A DNA stretch of 64,000 bases from Halobacillus_B rhizosphaerae (GTDB taxonomy: Bacteria > Bacillota > Bacilli > Bacillales > Halobacillaceae): assembly GCF_046719735.1 (NCBI RefSeq), contig NZ_JAUTWQ010000013.1, positions 21,315 through 85,314 of the forward strand, written 5' to 3'. The position numbers were made by a program, and so were the translations under genes. The notes under the pieces are model-generated. The model had not been told where the DNA came from and did no database searches. It was given only the letters and a program-made list of their open reading frames with translations. Each line of letters starts with the position of its first letter. The stretch's first letter is position 1. Below are positions 25,946 through 33,902 of the stretch, in pieces.

Positions 25946-25978
25946 CACACAGTGTACCATATTTTATGCAATTATACA

Positions 25979-26446
25979 TCAGCCAATGACTGGTCCAGAA
26001 GGATTCTCCTGATAATCCTTCAGAAACATCCGGTGTTTTTCCAAAATCTCTTCCGGTAATTCATCGAACGAAAAGAATTGAGCATCAAGAGTTTCTCGAT
26101 CATGAAAATGAATGTCCCCGGCGTAATCCCTGCAAGTAAACAGAATTTGTACGAGAGCGGCCTGGTCCCCATTCGGAAAAGTCTTGTGAAAGTCAGAGCC
26201 AGAATATATCCCGAAGAAGTTCAGTTCTCCCAGTTTTATCCCGGTTTCCTCCATAGTTTCGCGTCTCGCTGTGTCTTCAATCGATTCATCTAATTCCATA
26301 AAACCTCCAGGAATTCCCCAGGAGTTGGTATCAGAGCGCAGCTGCAGCAGGATTCTGCCCTGCTCATCAAAAATTAACGCCCCGCATACAGGCATGAGTA
26401 CTTTCTCATGCCCTACCATTGATCTTAGGTAGGTAATATAATCCAT
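25979..26446 (-). CDS. Nudix hydrolase
   Basis: 155 residues. The Nudix box is complete: GG-FMELDESIEDTARRETMEETGI, with the catalytic RExxEE core. Typical substrates are nucleoside diphosphates linked to another group; the substrate here is unknown. An N-terminal YITYLRSMVG segment precedes the fold, as in Bacillus YjhB-like ADP-ribose-type Nudix proteins. It starts 12 bp after the stop of the HTH/F1-beta-like gene, with GGAAGTGA as ribosome site, so the two appear to be one operon. Confidence 0.82.
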   Translation of the reverse strand: MDYITYLRSMVGHEKVLMPVCGALIFDEQGRILLQLRSDTNSWGIPGGFMELDESIEDTARRETMEETGIKLGELNFFGIYSGSDFHKTFPNGDQAALVQILFTCRDYAGDIHFHDRETLDAQFFSFDELPEEILEKHRMFLKDYQENPSGPVIG

Positions 26447-26458
26447 GTTATCACTTCC

Positions 26459-27499
26459 TTATGAAAGACTGCCTCTATATGTTAGTTCCTTAACACCTTT
26501 GTTATCAGCTAAACCATCAAGGATTTTTCTTACATCCTCTAGTGTAGTCCTAAATGGTACGTATTCTCCTTTTTGACCTGTAAAAGCTTCCGCTGTAAAA
26601 AAAGGCTGGCTCAAATAGGCTTCTAATCTTTCCCCTCGATTAAAAGTCTCTGTATCTGCAGAGGAAAGTGCTGTTATACTGCTTGCATTCACGACAGATC
26701 GAAGTTCCCGATACCTTCGCAGCAGCCTCTGAGCCCGCTGTTGAATGGAGAAATGGGTCTGATCAAGATTTGCTCCTTCAAGGACCGTAGAGGTGGAGAA
26801 TAATGGATGAACTGCCGGATAGAGATGCCGGCTGCTTAAATCAATGTCAAACTGCCACAACGTTTCAAGGGGGCCATAAGGAAGATCTTCATCAACCGAT
26901 TCCCCTTTTAGATCGAGTAAAAAGGTGGTTACTGACGATAAGGCAGACCAGCTTTCCTGTAATTGTACCATTCCCCCAGTTAAGACATGGGAACGGTCCG
27001 CTGCAAAGACAACATCATGATTTTCTCCCAGTTGCTTAACTTGATTCTCAGCATCCTCCAGGCTCCAGCATATTTCATCCACATCGTCAGTGATATCGTT
27101 CACTTCGGGATACTCCCCTTCAGGATGAAGCAGGACAATCTTATACCCTTCTTGTTTTAACCGATGAAAGATTTCAGCCAATACGACGAGCTGTCCCATT
27201 CCAGGACGTGCGACCAATCCAGCGGTTCCCCCTTTAGCTAAAGGTGCAAATAAATCAAGAACCTTAACCCCAGTCTCCACCATTTCAAATCTCTCCCCTC
27301 GAATAATTAACTCATCCAGCCCGCATTCTGCGAGTGTGGCAAGAGCAACTAAAGTCCTGACCTCTGTGCGGCCAATAGATATTTTCCCATTGCATAAATT
27401 AGACACAGTGGCTGGACGAAGACCCACTGACTTAGCTGCACTTGTTAAATTAGGGACCCTCCTCCGAAGCAAAGCCACATTTAATTGAAAATTTTCCAT
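26459..27499 (-). CDS. HTH protein with an F1-ATPase beta-subunit-like body
   Basis: 346 residues. Residues 1-60 look like an XRE/LacI-type helix-turn-helix (LTSAAKSVGLRPATVSNLCN). From residue 72 the chain follows the catalytic domain of ATP synthase beta: METGVKVLDLFAPLAKGG for ETGIKVVDLLAPYIKGG; LVARPGMGQLVVLAEI for the P-loop strand and helix; LYPAVHPLFSTSTVL for IYPAVDPLDSTSRIL; RRYRELRSVV; ALSSAD at the DELSEED position; and YLSQPFFTAEAFTGQKGEYV for FLSQPFFVAEVFTG. The P-loop GGAGVGKT is here VARPGMGQL, so the Lys and Thr are Gln103 and Leu104, and ATP hydrolysis is unlikely. Function unknown. ATG follows AAGGAGGG; the Nudix gene is co-transcribed downstream. Confidence 0.75.
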   Translation of the reverse strand: MENFQLNVALLRRRVPNLTSAAKSVGLRPATVSNLCNGKISIGRTEVRTLVALATLAECGLDELIIRGERFEMVETGVKVLDLFAPLAKGGTAGLVARPGMGQLVVLAEIFHRLKQEGYKIVLLHPEGEYPEVNDITDDVDEICWSLEDAENQVKQLGENHDVVFAADRSHVLTGGMVQLQESWSALSSVTTFLLDLKGESVDEDLPYGPLETLWQFDIDLSSRHLYPAVHPLFSTSTVLEGANLDQTHFSIQQRAQRLLRRYRELRSVVNASSITALSSADTETFNRGERLEAYLSQPFFTAEAFTGQKGEYVPFRTTLEDVRKILDGLADNKGVKELTYRGSLS

Positions 27500-27513
27500 T
27501 ATGTCCCTCCTTA

Positions 27514-27585
27514 TTACTTTAAATAGTAAAATAAATTACTCTGAAAAGCAATAAATTTTTAAATTTAAAAGTAAAAATAATTACT
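27514..27585. promoter_or_regulatory. Inverted TTACT/AGTAA operator candidates
   Basis: TTACT (27514-27518)-N6-AGTAA (27525-27529)-N6-TTACT (27536-27540), and 45 bp further AGTAA (27570-27574)-N6-TTACT (27581-27585). They lie just upstream of the HTH/F1-beta-like gene, in the region shared with the divergent methyltransferase gene, with an AT-rich palindrome between them. Confidence 0.5.
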
Positions 27586-27677
27586 TCACAGTGCTTCAAA
27601 AGATTTCATAGGAGGCTGTACAGGGAAAATGGTATGATAAAGATAGCGAATCATTCCAACGTTCTGGAGGGGTAAAT

Positions 27678-28397
27678 GTGAACGAAAAAATATTAAATAA
27701 TCAAGATCTTTATCGTATGCTGGATGAATTGATGCGTGCACCCAAGCCCTTCTGGGAGAAATTCTACGAAGATCGTAATCAAGATGTTCCTTTCTTGCAA
27801 AGCACTTACCCGGATGAAAACCTAGTGGATTATTTTAAACATTCTATCTCACCTGAGACCGTGCTGGAACTAGGCTGCGGTCCAGGAAGAAACGCTATGT
27901 ATATGGCAAGACAAGGATGTGAAGTAGAAGCTGTCGACTTATCCGAGAATGCTATAAATTGGGCACGTCAGCGAGCGAAGAAAGAAAACCTCTCCATTCG
28001 TTATCGCTGTGGAGACGTATTCAAGCTGAACCTTTTGCCTGATTCTTACGATTTCATTTACGACAGCGGTTTACTGCACCACCTTCCGCCTCATCAAAGA
28101 ATCGATTATTTAGAAATTATCGCAGAATCATTAAAGTCTAACGGATATTTTGGGTTAGTCTGTTTCACCCCTGATGGTGGTGCGGATATTTCAGACTGGG
28201 AGGTTTATCGCCAGTTCAATATGCAGGGAGGGATTGGTTATCAAGAAGACAGGCTGAAGGAAATCCTCGAAAAGAAGTTTACTCTTTCTTCATTTAGAAA
28301 AATGAAGAAAATGGAGACTTCTGAGTGCCTTTTCGGAGAGGACTACTTATGGACATCTTTAATGAAGGTAAAGCCCTCTCTTGATGATTTTGTTTAA
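27678..28397 (+). CDS. Class I SAM-dependent methyltransferase
   Basis: 239 residues. The SAM-binding motif I is VLELGCGPGRNAMYMA, with AVDLSENAINWA (motif II) and YDFIYDSGLLHHLPP (post-II). These resemble tellurite-resistance TehB/thiopurine-like or small-molecule methyltransferases; the acceptor is unknown. The start is GTG at 27678, after GGAGGGG. It is divergent from the HTH/F1-beta-like gene and shares its upstream region; the hydrolase gene follows 49 bp downstream. Confidence 0.78.
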   Translation: MNEKILNNQDLYRMLDELMRAPKPFWEKFYEDRNQDVPFLQSTYPDENLVDYFKHSISPETVLELGCGPGRNAMYMARQGCEVEAVDLSENAINWARQRAKKENLSIRYRCGDVFKLNLLPDSYDFIYDSGLLHHLPPHQRIDYLEIIAESLKSNGYFGLVCFTPDGGADISDWEVYRQFNMQGGIGYQEDRLKEILEKKFTLSSFRKMKKMETSECLFGEDYLWTSLMKVKPSLDDFV

Positions 28398-28446
28398 ACA
28401 CGGCAGGAGCACCGAATACTTTTTACATAGACAAGGAGACTGAATC

Positions 28447-29199
28447 GTGAAGCAGATCCGTTTTAAGAATTCCAAAGGACTTTCATTAGCAGGAGACTTA
28501 CAAGGGGAAAACAAGCGAAAAGTTATTATCATGTGTCACGGCTTCAGGTCGAACCGTTTTTCAAAAGGAAGGTTTGATCGTTTCTCCGAAGCCTTCTCAA
28601 AAGCAGGATTCAGCGTATTGAGGTTTGACTTCTCAGGCTGTGGTGATAGTGAAGATACAGCCCTTTCTTTGAAAAACGAAGTCGATGATTTAAGCTCAGC
28701 TATTGCTTTTGTTAAATCTCAAGGTTTCGAAGAGATTGCTCTATATGGGCATAGCTTGGGGGCAAGAGTCTGCTTAGAGGCATTCCAGCCGGAAGATATC
28801 ACCACCATGGTTCTAACGGGAGCTGGGACTGGACCTGTCCACTATAACTGGAAGGAAGAATTTACAGATACGCAGCTGAATGAGCTTGCTGCCACAGGAT
28901 TTCTTACGCAGCCTGTCCAACATTCTAATCGTGACCATATCACGATTTCTAAACAGATGCTTGATGACTTTTCGGAATGCGACCAGCAGCTTCTCTTAAG
29001 CAGAATTTCGTGTCCAGTGCTCATCGTTCATGGGGAGTTGGGAGAGGAAGCTATTCTCATGCCCATAACTCAGCAAGGGATGAAATGGCTGTCTGATGAT
29101 TCAAAGCTAGAGGTACTTCAAGGAGCAGAACACGATTTCATGACTCATCTGGATGAGGTGGAAGAATTAGCCCTCCATTGGTGGAAAATCCATTTTTAA
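28447..29199 (+). CDS. Alpha/beta hydrolase (serine esterase/peptidase-like)
   Basis: 250 residues. Oxyanion segment MCHGFRSNRFSKG, RFDFSGCGDSE and nucleophile elbow GHSLGARV; the acid is in VLIVHGELGEE and the catalytic His in GAEHDFMTH. This is the 2-hydroxymuconate-semialdehyde-hydrolase/YbbA-like group of cytosolic hydrolases; substrate unknown. The start is GTG, preceded by AAGGAGACTGAATC. It is probably co-transcribed with the methyltransferase gene. Confidence 0.75.
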   Translation: MKQIRFKNSKGLSLAGDLQGENKRKVIIMCHGFRSNRFSKGRFDRFSEAFSKAGFSVLRFDFSGCGDSEDTALSLKNEVDDLSSAIAFVKSQGFEEIALYGHSLGARVCLEAFQPEDITTMVLTGAGTGPVHYNWKEEFTDTQLNELAATGFLTQPVQHSNRDHITISKQMLDDFSECDQQLLLSRISCPVLIVHGELGEEAILMPITQQGMKWLSDDSKLEVLQGAEHDFMTHLDEVEELALHWWKIHF

Positions 29200-29361
29200 T
29201 ACAGTACATTTGAGTTTTCCCACAAGTAATTATTTTTCCGTTATGTTCTCCCCTCGAAAATCGTCTTAACTCCCAAGGGGATCGGCTTTTTAAAGTTTAT
29301 TTTCAATCAATAAGGGAATAGTAACGCCAAAGCTTATAGGAGTTGATGGAGAGTGCAGCAC

Positions 29362-29979
29362 GTGCTGGTCCGCAATAAGAAAATCCTTTTCCCTGTTTTC
29401 TTTTCTCTCGTCTTTGCTGGCATTTTGCTCATTACTATTCATAATGAGCATCCTCTTATGAATTTCTCTAGAAGTTTAATTACCTTTATTGTCGTCCCCG
29501 GTTGGATTCTGTACGCGAATCGCACCCATCTTTGGTTCAGGAGAACTTTAAGATGGATAGTCAATGGCAGCCAACGTCTCATTGTCAGTGCAGCCTTGTT
29601 CTTCATTGGAGTAGTCATTAGCTATGAAGTCACGCTAATGCTTGCTCACCCTTTTGGTTTCATCATCCATTTAGGTATACTAACGGTTTGTTCTATCGTT
29701 TACTGGGCTCCCTTACTGCTGAATTGTCCGTTTCAAAAGCAGAGACCCTATATGCAGCGGCTTGGTTATTTGGCTTTAACATCCATAGCTTTCTTTGTTT
29801 ATCACATTATCAGTTTCCAATACTATCAAGCAGAGCCTACGCAGGGGTTCTTAATCTCAGGGCTAGTTGTTATGCTGTTTACCTTGCTCAAATTAATTAA
29901 TGAATGGGCCAACGCTGAAAAAGAGAATGACCGTATTACGGTGGAGGGTTATGTGCGGCCCATTTCTGAAAAACAGTAA
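29362..29979 (+). CDS. Multi-pass membrane protein of unknown family
   Basis: 205 residues with six or so hydrophobic helices (about 8-26, 35-50, 68-88, 93-118, 138-155 and 160-182). The segment VYWAPLLLNCPF after a hydrophobic helix faintly recalls CtaG-like proteins, but I would not assign it. The GTG at 29362, eight bases after GGAGAG, is preferred to the GTG at 29353. Its last 31 bp overlap the 3' end of the convergent nucleotidyltransferase gene. Confidence 0.55.
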   Translation: MLVRNKKILFPVFFSLVFAGILLITIHNEHPLMNFSRSLITFIVVPGWILYANRTHLWFRRTLRWIVNGSQRLIVSAALFFIGVVISYEVTLMLAHPFGFIIHLGILTVCSIVYWAPLLLNCPFQKQRPYMQRLGYLALTSIAFFVYHIISFQYYQAEPTQGFLISGLVVMLFTLLKLINEWANAEKENDRITVEGYVRPISEKQ

Positions 29980-30725
29980 TTCTTTATTTCACGAATCATA
30001 AATCCGGCAAACTTTTTCAGCAAAGGACCAGGCAGTTTTTCACTTTGTCCTTCCCCTGCATATTTCTTCAATGACAGGCGGAGGAGGTGATGATACTCAG
30101 AGGGTAAAAAAGTTACTCCCCACTCCCCTCCCTCTTTCTTAGAAGAGACCATTTTAGTTAATGCATATTGATAAACCCGGCACAAGTTAAGCACATAATA
30201 AACAGGGTTTTCCGCTATGTGCTCTTCCGCATTATGAATATCATAGTATATCGCTTGAAAATAGTCCGCTTCTTCAGGCTTCTTAAACATTTCCCTTATC
30301 GGAACCCCGAACAAGCAGCGTCCTCGCTCGTAAGTAACCATTAAGTGGGCAGTCAAATCAGGATCCCTGCCCTCTTCGCATTTATAATCAGGATTAGTAA
30401 GATAATGAGGTTTATGGAAAGCAGAATAATGGAGCAGAAAATGAACAGGATGAGAAGGCTTTTTGACTTCTGTTTGGAGAATAACGCTCCACTCCAGTGG
30501 GTACACTTTACATTGTTCCTCCAGCCTGATTGTGCCTTCGATGAGTTTTCTCTTTGTTTTCTCGCTTATCTTCTCTTTTACTACTATTAATAGGTCTACA
30601 TCACTTCTATCCTTCTTAAAACAGCCCATTGCCAGCGATCCATGCAAATAGATACCTGTTAAATTTGTACGAAGCTCTTGTGTAAATAAGCAGACGGCTT
30701 TTCCTAACAGTTGGTTAACTTCCAT
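29949..30725 (-). CDS. AadA-like nucleotidyltransferase with a DUF4111-type C-terminus
   Basis: 258 residues from the ATG at 30725, with AAAGGAG upstream. The motif YLHGSLAMGCFKKDRSDVDLL has the Gly-Ser and Asp-x-Asp core of ANT(3'')/ANT(9) aminoglycoside adenylyltransferases, and the helical C-terminal half (YYVLNLCRVYQYALTKMVSSKKEGGEW is of the DUF4111 kind) agrees. Many chromosomal Bacillaceae copies are not proven resistance genes. It converges on, and overlaps, the membrane-protein gene. Confidence 0.7.
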   Translation of the reverse strand: MEVNQLLGKAVCLFTQELRTNLTGIYLHGSLAMGCFKKDRSDVDLLIVVKEKISEKTKRKLIEGTIRLEEQCKVYPLEWSVILQTEVKKPSHPVHFLLHYSAFHKPHYLTNPDYKCEEGRDPDLTAHLMVTYERGRCLFGVPIREMFKKPEEADYFQAIYYDIHNAEEHIAENPVYYVLNLCRVYQYALTKMVSSKKEGGEWGVTFLPSEYHHLLRLSLKKYAGEGQSEKLPGPLLKKFAGFMIREIKNYCFSEMGRT

Positions 30726-30829
30726 TAGCGACAGTGCTCCTTTCAGCATTTAGCTTTATTATAACGATAACAACGAGCACAGGAAATCTTCCCATCACGA
30801 ACAATCCATGGTCTTACATTTTCTTTTTC

Positions 30830-30956
30830 CCCAGTAACGACCGACGAGTAACGTCATACAGTACAAAAAAATCCGAACAGAGATGGAAGAATGTCGTTAA
30901 CATTTCCTCATCGTTCGGATTTAAATGACTAAAATTATTCTGTTTCAGTCTCTACT
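30830..30956 (-). repeat. Intergenic hairpin element, copy 1; TRAP operon terminator
   Basis: Read on the minus strand: box AGAGACTGAAACA, 18 nt, then a 54-nt hairpin with stem AAATCCGAAC / GTTCGGATTT (30869-30878, 30913-30922) followed by a T run. It lies directly behind dctM and should end its transcription. The same layout occurs behind the sugar porter gene at 44.9 kb. Confidence 0.65.
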
Positions 30957-30970
30957 AAATAAATTGACAT

Positions 30971-32260
30971 TTAGAATAAATTTGGACTTACATGCTGAGG
31001 CAGGTAAAAAGCAAATCCTGGGATGAAAGCCACCAAGAGAAGAACTACAACTACCACTGTTATATAAGGGAGAACACCTTTAAACGATCGTTCTATAGGT
31101 AAGTCACCTATCTTAGCGGCTAACAGTAGACACAATCCATATGGCGGAGTAACTAATCCAACAGCGAGTGTCATAATGGTAACAATTCCAAGTAAGATCG
31201 GGCTGATATTGAAGCTGATCGCGACTGGCAAAATGACGGGTATGAACAGGATCATTGCTGGAATAGCATCCATAAACGTACCCACAAATAAAAAGAATGC
31301 AATAATGACAACTAAGAATAACCACTTACTGTCGATATTGTTAGTGAAAAACTGTTGTGCCCATGAGGAAAGCTGATAATAACTCATTAACTCTCCGAGT
31401 GCATTGGCTGCTGCCAGAGCAAATAATGAAAGGGAACTCAGCATTAATGTATCTTTGAGTATCTTTGGAAAATCTTTCAGCTTCAGGGTCTTATAATAGA
31501 ACATTCCTACGATAATTGTATATAAAGAAGCAAAAGCCGCTGCTTCCGTTGCCGTAAAAATCCCAGAAATAATGCCGCCAATAAGGATCACCGGTGTAAA
31601 TAAAGCAGGAATTGTCTCAAAAAATTGCTTGAAGAAGTTCTTTAATGAAGCTTTTTGATAGGTGGGATAACCTCTTTTTTTAGCTAGTACATACACGATT
31701 GCCATCATTCCTAAGCCCACTAGGACTCCTGGAATGATACCCACTAGAAATAAAGCACCTACAGAGACATTGGTCAAGCCTGCATAAATAATCATAGGAA
31801 TACTCGGTGGAATAATGACACCGATCGTAGAGGAAGCGGCTGTAATTCCTACTGCATTCTCTTTATCATATCCTTGTTTCTTCATGTTAGGAATGAGAAT
31901 TTTCCCTACGCCTGCCGTATCAGCTTGAGAAGCTCCTGACACCCCTGCAAAAAGCATGGAAACGAGTATGTTCGCATGGGCTAATCCTCCGCGAATATGG
32001 CCAACCATAGAAAGGGAAAAATCAATGAGTTTTTGAGATATTTTTCCACTATTCATTAGGTTAGCGGCTAAAATAAACAAAGGAACAGCCAGCAGGACAA
32101 AAGAATCCAGCCCGTTAAGCATCTTTACAGGAACGGTAACATCAGGAATGTAGGGAATAAACATAATCCCCAGTAAAGCCACGATGCCGATAACAAATGC
32201 AATAGGGACGCCAATGATCATAAACAATATAAACACTCCGACTAATATAGGTCCGATCAT
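30971..32260 (-). CDS. dctM: TRAP transporter large permease (DctM)
   Basis: 429 residues, almost wholly hydrophobic, about twelve helices. The DctM signature is seen in FAGVSGASQADTAGVGKILIP, GIIPPSIPMIIYA and PPYGLCLLLAAKIG. Together with DctQ and DctP it imports a carboxylated solute using the Na+ gradient. Its ATG overlaps the dctQ stop by four bases. The kdgK and LacI neighbours point to a hexuronate, 2-keto-3-deoxygluconate or similar sugar acid. Confidence 0.9.
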   Translation of the reverse strand: MIGPILVGVFILFMIIGVPIAFVIGIVALLGIMFIPYIPDVTVPVKMLNGLDSFVLLAVPLFILAANLMNSGKISQKLIDFSLSMVGHIRGGLAHANILVSMLFAGVSGASQADTAGVGKILIPNMKKQGYDKENAVGITAASSTIGVIIPPSIPMIIYAGLTNVSVGALFLVGIIPGVLVGLGMMAIVYVLAKKRGYPTYQKASLKNFFKQFFETIPALFTPVILIGGIISGIFTATEAAAFASLYTIIVGMFYYKTLKLKDFPKILKDTLMLSSLSLFALAAANALGELMSYYQLSSWAQQFFTNNIDSKWLFLVVIIAFFLFVGTFMDAIPAMILFIPVILPVAISFNISPILLGIVTIMTLAVGLVTPPYGLCLLLAAKIGDLPIERSFKGVLPYITVVVVVLLLVAFIPGFAFYLPQHVSPNLF

Positions 32261-32736
32261 TCTGCGATCCCCTCTCTTGAGAAATTTTTCACCGTATTGA
32301 TAATATGGCCAAGTTTATAAATCATCATGGATCCTCCCATAATCGGAACTGAGATCCAAACGTATCCCATCTTCATCTGGGGAAGGGACACCCAATTGTA
32401 ATTCCAAAAACTTTGAACGGCCACCATCCCAAAGTAGAAAAGTGCTGCGCAAAAGAGCAGTAAAATGAAATCGTTAACTAGATAAAGACTGTTCTTTCGT
32501 TTGCCTTTTAATTTCTTTAACAACAAATCAAATTTAAAGTGCTCTCGTTTATTTACCATGATCGATGCTCCCATAAAGACTGACCAAATAAACGAATAGG
32601 TCGCCACTTCTTCAGTCCATATGGCAGAGATTCCCACTAAACGAGTGATAACTTGAATAATAATTGTAGTAAAGAAGATGACCAGAAATAAAACACCGAT
32701 AGCTAATTGTACTTTCTCAAGAAGTTTGATCAACAT
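32257..32736 (-). CDS. dctQ: TRAP transporter small permease (DctQ)
   Basis: 159 residues with four transmembrane helices, and the family motifs RLVGISAIWTEEVATYSFIW and a REHFKFD loop. It stabilises and docks the large subunit. The ATG at 32736 begins the first helix (MLIKLLEKVQLAIG) after GGAGGAC; the ATG at 32778 would add a proline-rich, acidic leader unlike the family. It is coupled to dctM. Confidence 0.82.
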   Translation of the reverse strand: MLIKLLEKVQLAIGVLFLVIFFTTIIIQVITRLVGISAIWTEEVATYSFIWSVFMGASIMVNKREHFKFDLLLKKLKGKRKNSLYLVNDFILLLFCAALFYFGMVAVQSFWNYNWVSLPQMKMGYVWISVPIMGGSMMIYKLGHIINTVKNFSREGIAE

Positions 32737-32807
32737 CTTTAGCTTGTCCTCCTCAAAGAATATTGGAGGAAAGAACAATGCTATGTTCTTTCCTCTATTT
32801 GATTTAG

Positions 32808-33836
32808 TTATTTCATTTCACGGATTTTTTCAAGCATATCCGTCATACCAATTTTTTTAGCCGTTTTATCCTGAAGAGGTTTAGCAAGCTCGATAAACGG
32901 CTCACGATCGATTTGGTTTACTTTTGCTCCTTCATCAATGGCTTTTTGTTTGTATTCTTCTTCTTGAGCATATAGAGCTTCACGTTCTTTCTTCACTGCT
33001 GCCTTAGCTGCTGCTAGAACATTCTTTTTCTGTTCATCAGAATAAGAATCAAATTTCTTACCGTTAATCAATAAGAATCTTGTAGTGTAGTCATGGGCAG
33101 TTTCTGTAATGTACTTCCCGTTCTCTGTTTTATGATGATTTTGCTGGACAAAGTATGGATAAGCATTTTCAGCTCCATCTACAACACCCTGCTGCAGTGC
33201 CTGATAAAGTTCGCCCCATGCAACGGATGTAGGAATGGCTCCAGTTTTCTCCCAATAATTCGCAACGACTCCAGAGGTTTGAGTGCGTAATTTCATGCCT
33301 TTTAAATCATCTACAGAATGAAGAGGTTTCTTGCCGTAATAATGACGAACCCCTGCTGTCCAATAACCTAATAGTTTAAAGTCATTGTTAGATTTTTTAT
33401 TAATGATATCTGCCATCTTGTCTCCCACTTCCCCATCAACAGCTTTTTCCCAATGATCGTAGCTGTCAAATAAATAAGGAAGAGCTAATAAATCGATTTC
33501 CTTTATACCTGTTTTAGACATAAACCCTGGAGATACCAGCACGACATCTGCTGCACCTAGCTTTAATTTCTCTACAAGTTCTGATTCACTTGTACCTAAT
33601 GTACCTGCATGGACTTCAACTTCAATATTTCCATCAGATTTTTCTTCTGCTACTTTTTTAAATTCCTTCATTCCGATTTGGTAAGGATTTTCTGGCGACG
33701 TCTGGTTATGAGCCGCGACTATTTTAATTTTGCCATCTCCAGATGCACCTGCAGACTTGTCACTATTACTGCAGCCAGTTAAGCCGGCTGCAATCACCAT
33801 GAATAATAAGCAAAACATAGACAAAGATTTTTTCAT
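32808..33836 (-). CDS. dctP: TRAP transporter solute-binding lipoprotein (DctP)
   Basis: 342 residues. The lipoprotein signal peptide MKKSLSMFCLLFMVIAAG ends in the lipobox LTGC, Cys22, so it is anchored outside the membrane. DctP fold: VEVHAGTLGTSESELVEKL, then MKLRTQTSGV, whose Arg binds the solute carboxylate, then GELYQALQQGVVDGAENAYPYF. Similar proteins bind uronates and keto-deoxy sugar acids. GGAGGAAT lies before the ATG; a cre-like site is in the 66-bp gap upstream. Confidence 0.88.
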   Translation of the reverse strand: MKKSLSMFCLLFMVIAAGLTGCSNSDKSAGASGDGKIKIVAAHNQTSPENPYQIGMKEFKKVAEEKSDGNIEVEVHAGTLGTSESELVEKLKLGAADVVLVSPGFMSKTGIKEIDLLALPYLFDSYDHWEKAVDGEVGDKMADIINKKSNNDFKLLGYWTAGVRHYYGKKPLHSVDDLKGMKLRTQTSGVVANYWEKTGAIPTSVAWGELYQALQQGVVDGAENAYPYFVQQNHHKTENGKYITETAHDYTTRFLLINGKKFDSYSDEQKKNVLAAAKAAVKKEREALYAQEEEYKQKAIDEGAKVNQIDREPFIELAKPLQDKTAKKIGMTDMLEKIREMK

Positions 33837-33864
33837 TCTAATTCCTCCAAGTATAATTTTTAAA

Positions 33865-33878
33865 TGAATTCGCTTTCA
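33865..33878 (-). promoter_or_regulatory. cre-like site upstream of dctP
   Basis: TGAATTCGCTTTCA matches TGWAANCGNTNWCA at 13 of 14 positions, in the gap between kdgK and dctP. It suggests CcpA control of the transporter. Confidence 0.5.
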
Positions 33879-33902
33879 AAATGAACCGTAGTTTCTCTTG
33901 CT

